Assembly (NCBI RefSeq): GCF_020297055.1
Contig: NZ_JAIXCQ010000007.1
Span: forward strand, 1 to 64,000
Direction: 5' to 3'
Length of the DNA: 64,000 bases
DNA from: Isoptericola luteus
Lineage (GTDB): Bacteria > Actinomycetota > Actinomycetes > Actinomycetales > Cellulomonadaceae
In this document: positions 42,342-51,800 of the stretch, piece after piece
Numbering within the stretch: position 1 is the stretch's first letter
Layout: each line of letters opens with the position of its first letter
The notes under the pieces: generated by a model
Told to the model about the DNA's origin: nothing
What the model saw: only the letters and a program-made list of their open reading frames with translations
Databases searched by the model: none
Translations under genes and position numbers: made by a program

Positions 42342-44029
42342 TGAGGATCGTCGTCGTCGGCGGCGTCGCCGGGGGAATGAGCTGCGCCGCGCGTGCCCGC
42401 CGCCTGGACGAGCGGGCCGAGATCATCGTGCTCGAGCGCGGCGAGCACGTGTCGTACGCGAACTGCGGGTTGCCGTACTTCGTCGGCGGGGAGATCCGCG
42501 ACGAGGCCGCGCTGCTGGTGCAGACGCCCGAACGGCTGAAAGCCGCGCTGAACCTCGACGTCCGAACCGGGAACGACGTCGTCGGACTGGACGCCCAGGC
42601 GCGCGAGCTGACCGTGCGCACCGCGGCGGGGGATCGGTCGCTGTCCTACGACGCGCTGGTGCTCTCGCCCGGCGCGCGCGCGTTCCGGCCGCCGGTCCCC
42701 GGCCTGGACTCGCCGCGGGTGCAGACGTTGCGCACCGTTCCCGACGCCGTCGCCCTGCACGACGAGGTCGCAGGGGGAGCGCGGCGTGCGGTGGTGCTCG
42801 GCGCCGGGTTCATCGGCGTCGAGGTCGCCGAGGCGCTCGCCCAGCAGGGCGTCGAGACCACGATGGTGGAGCCGGCCGGCCAGGTGCTCCCTCCGCTCGA
42901 CGCGGAACAGGCGTGGCCGGTGACGCAGGAGCTGCGCCGTCTCGGCGTCGCCGTGCGCACCGGGGTCGCCGCCGAGGAGGTCCTGCCGGGCCGCGACGCC
43001 GACACGGTCGTGCTCTCCGACGGCACCCGGCTGACGGCCGACCTCATCGTCCTGTCGGCGGGCGTGCGGCCCGACACCGAGGTCTTCGAGCGGGCCGGCG
43101 TGGCCTGCGAGCGGGGCGCCATCGTCGTCGACGAGCACGGCGCCACGTCGCTGCCCGGCGTGTGGGCCGTCGGCGACGCCACCGTCAGCACGGACCCGGT
43201 CACCGGCGTCCGCCGGCCGGTCGCCCTGGCCGGGCCCGCCAACCGCGCCGGGCGCCTGGTCGCCGACCACATCCTGCGGCGGGGCACCGCGCGCCCCGTC
43301 CCGCAGCCCCTGGGCACCGCGATCGTGCGCGTCGGAGAGCTGACGGCGGCGATGACCGGGGCGAACCGGGCCGCGCTCGACGCCGCCGACGTCGCGTACC
43401 GGACGTTGCACCTGCACCCGAACCAGCACGCCGGGTACTTCCCGGGCGCCGCGCAGATCCGGCTGAGCGTGCACGTCCGCACGCCCGACGGGCTGCTGCT
43501 GGGGGCGCAGGCGGTCGGTGCCGACGGCGTCGACAAGCGCATCGACGTGCTCGCCACCGCCATCCGTGCCCAGATGTCCGTGACCGACCTGATCGACCTC
43601 GACCTGGCCTACTCGCCCCCGTACGGGCAGGCCAAGGACGCGATCAACCTGGCTGGCATGGTGGGCGCGAACGTGCTCGACGGCACCCTGGCGCTGTGGG
43701 ACGCCCGCGACCTCGACGCCGTCCGGTACGAGTCACTGGTCCTCGACGTGCGCAGCGCCGCCGAGGTCGCCACGGGCATGATCCCCGGCGCCCTGCACGT
43801 GCCCCACACCGAGCTGCGCGGACGCCTCGACGAGGTCCGCGAGGCCGCGGCTGGCCGTCCCGTGCGGGTGACGTGCGCCTCGGGGGTCCGGTCCGCCATC
43901 GCCCACCGGGTCCTGGTCCAGGAGGGGTTCGACTCGGCGTCGCTGTCCGGCGGGATGCTCACCCTGCGTGCCGTGCTGGGGGAGCGTGCCGAGGAGCTGC
44001 TCACCGCACGCCAGGTGCAGCCTGCCTGA
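42341..44029 (+). CDS. CoA-disulfide/persulfide reductase fused to rhodanese
   Basis: 562 aa. Residues 1-445 are an FAD/NAD(P)H disulfide reductase of the CoA-disulfide reductase group: GGVAGGMSCAARARRL (FAD), single active-site cysteine in YANCGLPYF (C42), GAGFIGVEVAEALAQ (NAD(P)H) and GVWAVGDAT. Residues about 455-562 are a rhodanese domain with active cysteine in CASGVRS (C512). Such fusions (Npsr type) reduce CoA-persulfides or polysulfides and release sulfide. It is translationally coupled to the 45-aa gene. The context points to reactive-sulfur homeostasis. Confidence 0.93.
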   Translation: MRIVVVGGVAGGMSCAARARRLDERAEIIVLERGEHVSYANCGLPYFVGGEIRDEAALLVQTPERLKAALNLDVRTGNDVVGLDAQARELTVRTAAGDRSLSYDALVLSPGARAFRPPVPGLDSPRVQTLRTVPDAVALHDEVAGGARRAVVLGAGFIGVEVAEALAQQGVETTMVEPAGQVLPPLDAEQAWPVTQELRRLGVAVRTGVAAEEVLPGRDADTVVLSDGTRLTADLIVLSAGVRPDTEVFERAGVACERGAIVVDEHGATSLPGVWAVGDATVSTDPVTGVRRPVALAGPANRAGRLVADHILRRGTARPVPQPLGTAIVRVGELTAAMTGANRAALDAADVAYRTLHLHPNQHAGYFPGAAQIRLSVHVRTPDGLLLGAQAVGADGVDKRIDVLATAIRAQMSVTDLIDLDLAYSPPYGQAKDAINLAGMVGANVLDGTLALWDARDLDAVRYESLVLDVRSAAEVATGMIPGALHVPHTELRGRLDEVREAAAGRPVRVTCASGVRSAIAHRVLVQEGFDSASLSGGMLTLRAVLGERAEELLTARQVQPA

Positions 44030-44205
44030 GCTGGGTGTGCGGGCGACCTGCCGGTCCGACGCCGGCGAACGCGTGACGGGCGCCTGTCCCTCCGCCCTGC
44101 TGACTGCTCGGGACCGCCGGTCCCCGAAGAGCCCCCACCACGGGTACCCGATGCCCGGGACGTCGTCGACATCGCCCCCAGCGGGGCGGGAAGGAAGCAG
44201 CGCAC

Positions 44206-44532
44206 ATGACCCCCACCCCTGAGACACCAGGATCAGTCGTGACCGGCACCTCTGACGAGGCCGAGCGCCGTGCGGCGGCACAGCGCCGGGTCGCGAACCG
44301 GCTCCGCCGCGCCCGCGGCCAGCTGGACGCCGTCATCACCGCGGTCGAGTCCGGCACGTCGTGCCGCGACGTGGTCACGCAGCTCGCCGCCGTCAGTCAC
44401 GCGCTCCACCGCGCCGGGTTCGTCGTGGTCGCCAACGCGATGGAGGACTGCGTCACCGAGCCCGACAAGACCAAGAACCCCCAGGGCATGACCACCGACG
44501 AGCTCGAGAAGCTCTTCCTCACCCTCGCCTGA
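44206..44532 (+). CDS. CsoR-family regulator, CstR-like persulfide sensor
   Basis: 108 aa, all-helical CsoR/RcnR-family repressor (VANRLRRARGQLDAVITAVE at the DNA-binding face). Of the Cys-His-Cys copper triad only the cysteines remain: C53 and C82, 29 residues apart as in CsoR and CstR. The histidine position (78) is alanine. This pattern marks CstR-type sensors, which form a di- or polysulfide bridge between the two cysteines and then release DNA. The ATG follows GGAAGGAAG. The operator at 42177-42192 is the likely target. It lies 176 bp behind the reductase. Confidence 0.88.
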   Translation: MTPTPETPGSVVTGTSDEAERRAAAQRRVANRLRRARGQLDAVITAVESGTSCRDVVTQLAAVSHALHRAGFVVVANAMEDCVTEPDKTKNPQGMTTDELEKLFLTLA

Positions 44533-44620
44533 TCCAGCACCACCCGGGCCGCGGAGCACCGTGGTCCCCCGGGGCCCGGCGACGACTCGCCCGAGGTCCA
44601 CGAGTTCGAAGGAGACCACC

Positions 44621-44791
44621 ATGTGCCGAGCCGTGAGCTGCAAGACGTGCGGGAAGACGACCTGGGCCGGGTGCGGCCAGCACGTCGACGACGTGATGCG
44701 CGGCATCCCGGCCGCCCAGCGCTGCAAGGGGCACGCTGACGAGCCGCCGGCCACCGGCACCAGGTTCTTCGCCCGCCTCTTCGGGCGGTAG
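44621..44791 (+). CDS. 56-aa cysteine-rich small protein
   Basis: 56 aa. MCRAVSCKTCGKTTWAGCGQ, then VMRGIPAAQRCKGH. Six cysteines and two nearby histidines suggest a zinc or other metal site, or a thiol reservoir. The start follows a clear GAAGGAG site. I recall similar short proteins in many actinobacteria with no known role. It lies 88 bp after the CstR-like gene, possibly in the same transcript. Confidence 0.8.
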   Translation: MCRAVSCKTCGKTTWAGCGQHVDDVMRGIPAAQRCKGHADEPPATGTRFFARLFGR

Positions 44792-44861
44792 CCCAGCGTC
44801 GCCGGGGTCGCAGAGTGAGTCACGGCACGACGTGCCCGATCTCGGGGGACGCGGTGGACCC

Positions 44862-46061
44862 CTAGGGTTCGCGAGAGGTCCCGTGCGCGGCTCGCGGGCG
44901 ACGCTCCCCGCGAGCACGGCCGTATGGCCCGGCGACGACGGCCAGGATCCCTGCGAGCACCAGGCCGGGGCCCACGATCCAGACCGGGCGGGAGAGCCAC
45001 CACGCCGCCGTCGCCTCGTCTGCCGGGGTGAACCCGGCCAGCCCGTACAGCCACAGGAAGGCCACCAGCGCCGTCATGTGCCAGACGAACACCGGCATGG
45101 CCACCGCGTTCGCGGCGACCACCGCGCGCCACGGCCGGCGTCGGCGGAGCCAGGACTGCAGCCGGGGCCGGCCGAGAAGCACCAGCCCGAGCTGGAACAT
45201 CGCGAGCGCTGCGACGGCTGCGGTGGTCGGGAACATGTTGCCCACCGGGTCGCCCTGGACCGCCACCATCGAACGCGGGTAGGGGCCGAGGGTCGTCAGC
45301 AGGGTCAGGGCGACGAAGCCTCCTGCCGCCACGGCGGCGGCTCGACGTCGTCCGCCTGCCAGCAGGGTGCCGTCCCTCCAGAAGTAGCCGAGCTGGTGAC
45401 AGAACAGCCACACCGCGGTCGAGCCGATCACCCACACGACCGGGTTGCCGAGCCCGGCGCCGAGGCGCAGCGCGTCCGCCGCGAGCGCGACGCCGGCCAG
45501 GACCGTGGGTACCAGCCAGCCCCACCTCGCGTGCAGGCGAGCGGTGATCGGCACGGCGGCGACCACGGCGGCGTAGACCCCGAGGAACCACAGAGGGACG
45601 AAGACCACCATCCCCCAGTGCAGGACGCTGGGTCGGCCGGTGGCCTGCATCGCCACGTCGACCATCGCCCACAGTGCCAGGAACGGCAGGACCGGCAGCA
45701 GGAGGCGGCGCATCCGCCGGCCGACGCACCGCGCGGGACCGCCGCCGTCGCGGACGGTCGCCTGGAAGCCCGCCAGGTTGGCGTAGCCGCCGACGAGGAA
45801 GAACACCGGCATCACCTGCAGCACCCAGGTCACCGCCCATCCACCGGGCACCGCGTGGATGGGGTTGGGCATCGTCAGCGCACCGTCCGCGGTCCAGTGG
45901 GTGACCGAGAGCGTCCAGTGCCACACGACGACGACGCAGATGCTCACGGCGCGGACGAGGTCGACGACCCGGTCGCGGGATGTCGGCGTGGCGTCGACGA
46001 TGGCATCGAGCCGCCCGGCCGTGGTCCCGCGCCCCGGCGTGCTCACGAGAGGTGCGCTCAT
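44862..46061 (-). CDS. Acyltransferase family 3 membrane protein
   Basis: 399 aa with about ten membrane helices. The acyltransferase-3 start RVVDLVRAVSICVVVVWHWT carries the arginine and histidine of the family, and VMPVFFLVGGYANL is also typical. The family moves acyl groups from cytoplasmic acyl-CoA to sugars, lipids or antibiotics at the outer face. Its start overlaps the stop of the upstream acyl-CoA ligase by 4 nt (ATGA), so the ligase may supply the acyl-CoA donor. The acceptor is unknown. Confidence 0.9.
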   Translation of the reverse strand: MSAPLVSTPGRGTTAGRLDAIVDATPTSRDRVVDLVRAVSICVVVVWHWTLSVTHWTADGALTMPNPIHAVPGGWAVTWVLQVMPVFFLVGGYANLAGFQATVRDGGGPARCVGRRMRRLLLPVLPFLALWAMVDVAMQATGRPSVLHWGMVVFVPLWFLGVYAAVVAAVPITARLHARWGWLVPTVLAGVALAADALRLGAGLGNPVVWVIGSTAVWLFCHQLGYFWRDGTLLAGGRRRAAAVAAGGFVALTLLTTLGPYPRSMVAVQGDPVGNMFPTTAAVAALAMFQLGLVLLGRPRLQSWLRRRRPWRAVVAANAVAMPVFVWHMTALVAFLWLYGLAGFTPADEATAAWWLSRPVWIVGPGLVLAGILAVVAGPYGRARGERRPRAAHGTSREP

Positions 46062-47953
46062 CGAGCCGTCGCCGTGGGGGACGCGCCGTAGAGACGGCCG
46101 ATCTCGGCGGCGAAGCCCTCGACGACCGTCGCGCGGCGGACGCTCTGCTTCGGTGTGAGGTAGCCGTTCTCGACGGTCAGGTCGCCGGGCAGGAAGGCGA
46201 ACCTGCGGATCGACTCGGCCGCGGACACGGCCTTGTTGGCTCGCTCGACCGCCTGGTCGATGGCGGCGCGCACGTCCGGGTCGGTCAGTGCCTGCTCGGG
46301 CGTGAGCTCCGGCTTGCCGTGCATGGACAGCCAGCCCGCCAGGCCCTCGGGGTCGAGAGTGATCAGCGCGGCGACGAAGGGCCGGTCGTCACCCACCACG
46401 ACGCACTGGCTGACCAGTGCGTGGGCTCGGACGCGGTCCTCGAGCGCCGCCGGGGCCACGTTCTTGCCGCCCGCGGTGACGATGATCTCCTTCTTGCGCC
46501 CGGTGATCGTCAGGAACCCGCCCGCGTCCAGCGCACCCAGGTCGCCCGTGCGGAACCACTCGCCGTCGAATGCCTCGGCCGTGGCCTCGGGGTCGTGGTG
46601 GTACCCGCGGAAGATGTGGTCACCGCGCAGCAGGATCTCACCGTCGGCGGCGATCCTGATCGCGCAGCCCGGCATCGGCAGGCCGACGGACCCGATCCGC
46701 GTGCTCCCGGGGAGGTTCACGCTGGTCGGGGCCGTGGACTCGGTCAGTCCGTAGCCCTCGAGGACCGTCAGGCCCAGGCCGCGGTAGAAGTGACCGAGGC
46801 GCTCGCCCAGCGGCCCTCCGCCCGAGACGGCGTACCGGGCACGTCCGCCGAGCACCGCACGCAGCCTGCCGAGCACGAGCCGGTCCGCGATCTTGTGCTG
46901 CAGTCGCAGCCCGAGGCTCGGCCCCCGGTCGGTGTCCAGCGCACGCGACCAGGCGATCGCGGTGCGGGTGGCCCAGTGGAAGATCCGCAGCGTGCCGCCC
47001 TGGGCGGCCTTCTGCTCCGCGGAGTTGTAGACCTTCTCGAACACCCGCGGAACGGCGAGCAGGAACGTGGGCCGGAACTCGCCCATGTCCTCGGTCAAGG
47101 TCCGCACGTCCGGGGCGTGGCCCAGGACCACGCCGCCCGCCACGGCGACGACCTCGACGAACCGGGCGAAGACGTGGGCCAGGGGCAGGAACAGCAGCGT
47201 GCGGCCGCCGTCGAACACCTCCGGTACGTGCCGGACGGTGTTGACGGCGAGGGCGGCGAAGTTGCCGTGGGTCAGCTCGACGCCCTTGGGACGGCCGGTG
47301 GTGCCCGACGTGTAGACGATCGTCGCGAGGTCGCTGAGGGTCGCCAGCGCGCGGCGTCGCTCGATCTGAGCGTCGGGCACGTCGGCGCCGTCGGCCGTCA
47401 ACGTGTCGATCGCGCCGTCGTCGAGCACGAGCACCGTGCGCAGCGACGGCGTGGACCCGCGCACCTGCTCGACCGTCGCGGTGTGCTCGGCCGTCTCGAC
47501 GACGAGCAGGTCGACCTCGGCGTCCGTCAGGATCCATTCGACCTGCTCGGGGCTGGACGTCTCGTAGATCGGTACGGAGACCGCGCCGGCTGCCCAGATC
47601 GCGAAGTCCAGGACGGTCCACTCGTACCGGGTCCGTGACATGATCCCCACGTGGTCGCCGGGCGCGACGCCGCGTGCGACGAGGCCCTTCCCCACGGCGA
47701 CGACGTCGGCGTCGAACTCGCCGACGGTCACGGCCCGCCAGGGCCCGGCCGCAGCTCCTCGGCGCTCGGCGAGCACGTCGTCCACGCCGGTCGAAAGTCG
47801 GTTCGCGAGAAGGTCGTTGAGGTTGGACGTGGCCGGCAGCTCGACGAGCGTGGGCGCCGCGGTCTCGTCGACGTCGGCTCGCACGGTGAGGTGACCGGTG
47901 ACGTCCGCACCGCGCGGAGCCGTGGTCGTGAAGTCGTAGGTGGCGGTCGTCAT
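46058..47953 (-). CDS. Long-chain fatty-acid--CoA ligase, second copy
   Basis: 631 aa AMP-forming ligase, a close paralogue of the gene at 8507-10318. It shares the ELPATSNLND start, IVYTSGTTGRPKGVELTHGN, GYGLTESTAPTSVNLPGST and GRKKEIIVTAGGKNV. It has about 35 extra N-terminal residues (MTTATYDFTTTAPRG). The ATG follows AGAGGA by a normal distance; the open frame extends further but without a site. It is coupled to the membrane acyltransferase, unlike the first copy, which stands alone. This suggests a dedicated rather than a general role. Confidence 0.94.
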   Translation of the reverse strand: MTTATYDFTTTAPRGADVTGHLTVRADVDETAAPTLVELPATSNLNDLLANRLSTGVDDVLAERRGAAAGPWRAVTVGEFDADVVAVGKGLVARGVAPGDHVGIMSRTRYEWTVLDFAIWAAGAVSVPIYETSSPEQVEWILTDAEVDLLVVETAEHTATVEQVRGSTPSLRTVLVLDDGAIDTLTADGADVPDAQIERRRALATLSDLATIVYTSGTTGRPKGVELTHGNFAALAVNTVRHVPEVFDGGRTLLFLPLAHVFARFVEVVAVAGGVVLGHAPDVRTLTEDMGEFRPTFLLAVPRVFEKVYNSAEQKAAQGGTLRIFHWATRTAIAWSRALDTDRGPSLGLRLQHKIADRLVLGRLRAVLGGRARYAVSGGGPLGERLGHFYRGLGLTVLEGYGLTESTAPTSVNLPGSTRIGSVGLPMPGCAIRIAADGEILLRGDHIFRGYHHDPEATAEAFDGEWFRTGDLGALDAGGFLTITGRKKEIIVTAGGKNVAPAALEDRVRAHALVSQCVVVGDDRPFVAALITLDPEGLAGWLSMHGKPELTPEQALTDPDVRAAIDQAVERANKAVSAAESIRRFAFLPGDLTVENGYLTPKQSVRRATVVEGFAAEIGRLYGASPTATAR

Positions 47954-48003
47954 GGTGCAGGTCCTCTCGGTGGTGGCCGGTCGCCCGGTGCTCGTTCTCG
48001 GCC

Positions 48004-48696
48004 TTGACGACACCACCGTGCCTGCGGCGCGCGCACCCGTCGGACCGTTGCGCGAGGTTTCGCCCCGGCCTTCACCCCCGGACCGGTGCCTGTCGCCGCC
48101 GCGACCCGCGTCAGTCGCGCCGCTGCTCCGGATCCTGGGAAGACGGGCCGGCAGCCTCCCACGGTGCGTCGGCCACGAGCAGGCCGGAGCTCACCGAGTG
48201 GGGCGTGCTGGTCGTGGACAAGTCCACGCGCCCGGCGTCCGACCGTGGCTTCGGCTTCGCCTGGGGCCCGGAGGGCGGGTTGCAGGAGCGGTTCACCCTG
48301 ACTGACGAGGACCAGCCGTTCACCACGGAACCGCTCGCTCCTGGCGCCTACACGGTGTCGGAGTCCGGCGCGGACGGCTGGCAGCTGGAGTTCCTGGCCT
48401 GCACCGGCTCGAGCGGCGACCCCGTGCTCGAGGACGCGACGGCAACCGTCGACGTGCGCGCGGGCGACACGGTGCTGTGCAGGTTCATCAACGTCCGCGC
48501 CGACGCCCCGGGCTTGCCGCCGGACCCGGATCCGGACCCGGAGCCAGGGCCGGGACCTGGCGGCGGCGCGCTGCCTGTCACCGGGCTCGATGCCTGCATC
48601 GCGGCCCTCGCGGCGGCCCTCCTGGTGGCCGGCGTGGTGATGCTGCGGGCCAGGCCTCGACTGGGCCGGAGGGGCACCACCGGGCGGGCAGGCTGA
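48004..48696 (+). pseudogene. Remnant of an LPXTG-anchored surface protein
   Basis: The C-terminal part is convincing: a prealbumin/SpaA-like beta domain (WGVLVVDKST, LAPGAYTVSESGADGWQLEF), a Pro/Asp-rich spacer, then a sorting signal LPVTGLD, a hydrophobic helix (IAALAAALLVAGVVML) and a basic tail, as recognised by sortase. Upstream of about 48180 the frame looks non-coding, the only far start is a TTG, and there is no signal peptide. An alternative frame between 48060 and 48180 looks more protein-like, so a frameshift or deletion removed the N-terminus. The exact left boundary is uncertain. It is divergent from the fadD copy. Confidence 0.6.
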
Positions 48697-48818
48697 GCGG
48701 CCCGCACCTCTGATGCCGGTCATGCACTGGAGCGACACACCGGTCGGCAGGATCCGTGGCCTTCCGGCTACCCGCAGGTCACGGCTACCCAGGCGGCACC
48801 CGCCAGGGCACCTGAACG

Positions 48819-51800
48819 TCACACGGAGAAGTACTTCGCCTCCGGGTGGTGGAACGTGAACGCGTCGGTGGACTGCTCGGGGTGCAGCTGCAGCTCCTCG
48901 GAGAGCGTGACGCCCACGCGCTCGGGGCGCAGCAGCTCGACCACCTTGTGCCGGTCCTCCATCTCGGGGCAGGCGGGGTAGCCGAGGGAGAACCGGGCGC
49001 CGCGGTACTTGAGCTTGAACAGGCCCTCGACGTCGTCCGGCTCCTCGTCCGCGAACCCGAGCTCGGCGCGCACGCGGGAGTGCCAGAACTCTGCCAGCGC
49101 CTCGGTGAGCTGGACGGACAGGCCGTGCAGCTCCATGTACTCGCGGTACTTGTTCGCCTCGAACAGCTTCGCGGTGTGCCCGGAGACGGCGTCGCCGACG
49201 GTCGCGAGCTGTACGGGCAGCACGTCGAACCGGCCGGTCTCCTCGACGAACGAGCGCGGCCGCACGAAGTCGGCCAGGCACAGGTGCCGGTCGCGGCGCT
49301 GGCGGGGAAAGGTGAAGCGCAGCCGCTCGGTGCCCGGCTCGCCGCCGGAGCCGCCGTCGGGCGCGGTGACGCCGGCGAGCCCGGGGCCGTGGTGGGCGAC
49401 CACGACGTCGTCCCCCTCGGACCAGACGGGGAAGTAGCCGTAGACGACGGTGGGGTCCATGATCTGGTCGGTGCGGATCTGCTCGAGCCACATCGCCAGG
49501 CGCGGCAGGCCCTCGGACCTGCGGAGCTCCTCGTACGAGGCGCCGTCGTCGCCGCGCCCGGGCTTGAGCCCCCACTGGCCCAGGAACACGGCCCGCTCGT
49601 CGAGGAACGCCGCGTAGTCGGCGAGCTGGATCCCCTTGACGACGCGCGTGCCCCAGAACGGCGGGGTGGGCACCGGGTTGTCGGCGGCGACGTCGGACCG
49701 CGCGGGCAGGTCCTCGGGCGCCGTCTCGGTCACGGTGACGACGCCGTGCCGGCGCTTGCGCAGCGGCGGCAGCCCCACGGAGTCCGGGTCGGCGCCGCGC
49801 GCGATCGCGACGAGCGGCTCCATGAGCCGCAGGCCCTCGAACGCGTCCTTGGCGTAGCGGACGGTGCCGGGGAACGCGCCGGCGAGGTCGTCCTCGACGT
49901 AGGTGCGGGTCAGTGCCGCGCCGCCGAGCAGCACCGGCCAGCGCCCGTCCAGGCCGCGCGAGGCGAGCTCGGCGAGGTTGTCCTTCATCACGACCGTCGA
50001 CTTCACCAGCAGCCCCGACATGCCGATGACGTCGGCGTCGTGCTGCTCGGCGGCCTCGATCATCGCCGACACCGGCTGCTTGATGCCGATGTTGACGACC
50101 GTGTAGCCGTTGTTGGTGAGGATGATGTCGACGAGGTTCTTGCCGATGTCGTGCACGTCGCCGCGCACGGTCGCCAGCACGACCGTCCCCTTCGAGCGCT
50201 CCTCGGCCCCCTCCGCCTTCTCCATGTGCGGCTCGAGCAGCGCGACGGCGGCCTTCATCACCTCGGCCGACTGCAGCACGAACGGCAGCTGCATCTGTCC
50301 GGAGCCGAACAGCTCGCCCACCACCTTCATGCCGCCGAGCAGGTGGGTGTTGACGATGTCGAGGGCCTTGGTGCCGGAGGCCAGCGCCTCGTCGACGTCC
50401 TCCTCGAGCCCCTTGCGCGCGCCGTCGATGATGCGTCGCTCGAGCCGTTCGCCCACCGGCAGCGCGGCGAGCTCGGCCGCGCGCTGGTCGCGCAGCGCCG
50501 TCGCGTCCACGCCGGAGAAGAGCTCCAGCAGGTGCGACAGCGGGTCGTGCACCAGGTTGCCCTCGTCGTCGTACCGGCGCCGGTCCCACACGAGGTCCTC
50601 GGCGGCGTCCCACTGCTCGTCGGGGATGGCGTTGCGCGGCAGGATCTTCGCGGCGTGCACGATGGCGGAGTCCAGGCCGGCCTGCGTCGCCTCGTGCAGG
50701 AACACCGAGTTGAGCACGGTGCGCGCGGCCGGGTTGAGCCCGAACGAGACGTTGGAGACGCCGAGCGTGGTGTGCACGCCGGGGAAGCGGCGGGTGATCT
50801 CCCGGATGGCCTCGATCGTCTCGATCGCGTCGCGGCGCGTCTCCTCCTGGCCCGTGGCGATGGGGAACGTCAGGGCGTCCACGATGATGTCGTCGACCCG
50901 CATGCCCCAGTCGTCCGTGAGCTGGGTGATGAGGCGGGTGGCGATGGCGACCTTGTGCTCGGTCGTGCGGGCCTGGCCCTCCTCGTCGATGGTCAGGGCG
51001 ACGACGGCGGCCCCGTGCTCCCGCACGAGCGGCATGACGCGGGCGTAGCGCGAGCCCGGCCCGTCGCCGTCCTCGAAGTTCACCGAGTTGACGACGGCGC
51101 GCCCGCCGAGCAGCTCGAGCCCCGCCTGGACGACCTCGGGCTCCGTGGAGTCGATGACCAGCGGCAGCGTGGAGGCGGACGCCAGGCGGGACACCACCTC
51201 GCGCACGTCCGCGACGCCGTCGCGGCCCACGTAGTCGACGCAGACGTCGAGCAGGTGCGCGCCGTCGCGTGTCTGGGCGCGGGCGATGTCGACGACGTCG
51301 TCCCAGCGACCTTCGAGCATGGCCTCGCGGAACGCCTTGGATCCGTTGGCGTTCGTGCGCTCGCCGATGGCGAGGTACGACGTGTCCTGCGTGAGGTCGG
51401 TGTGGGAGTACAGCGACGCGACGCCGTTCTCCCGCACCGGGTGGCGGTCGGGCAGCTCGCGCCCGCGCACGGCCTCGACGACGCGCGCCAGGTGCTCCGG
51501 GGTGGTGCCGCAGCAGCCGCCCACCAGGCCGAGGCCGAACTCCTGGACGAACTGCGTGTGCGCCGCGGCCAGCTCGGCGGGCGTCAGGGGGTAGACGGCG
51601 CCGTGGGGGCCCAGCTCCGGCAGGCCGGCGTTCGGCATGCAGGTCACGGGGATCTCGGCGTGCTGGGACAGGTGGCGCAGGTGCTCGCTCATCTGGTCCG
51701 GCCCGGTGGCGCAGTTCAGGCCGATGGCGTCGACGCCGATGGCCTGCAGCGCGGTGAGGGCGGCGCCGATCTCCGAGCCCATGAGCATGGTGCCCGTGGT

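Noticed and set aside
44140-44150. CGGGTACCCG palindrome before the CstR-like gene as a second operator
   Set aside because: The half-sites are in the opposite order to the ACCCC...GGGGT site and the repeat is short; likely chance.
44206-44532. Calling the regulator a copper sensor (CsoR)
   Set aside because: The conserved histidine of the Cys-His-Cys copper site is alanine here and no copper pump or chaperone gene is nearby.
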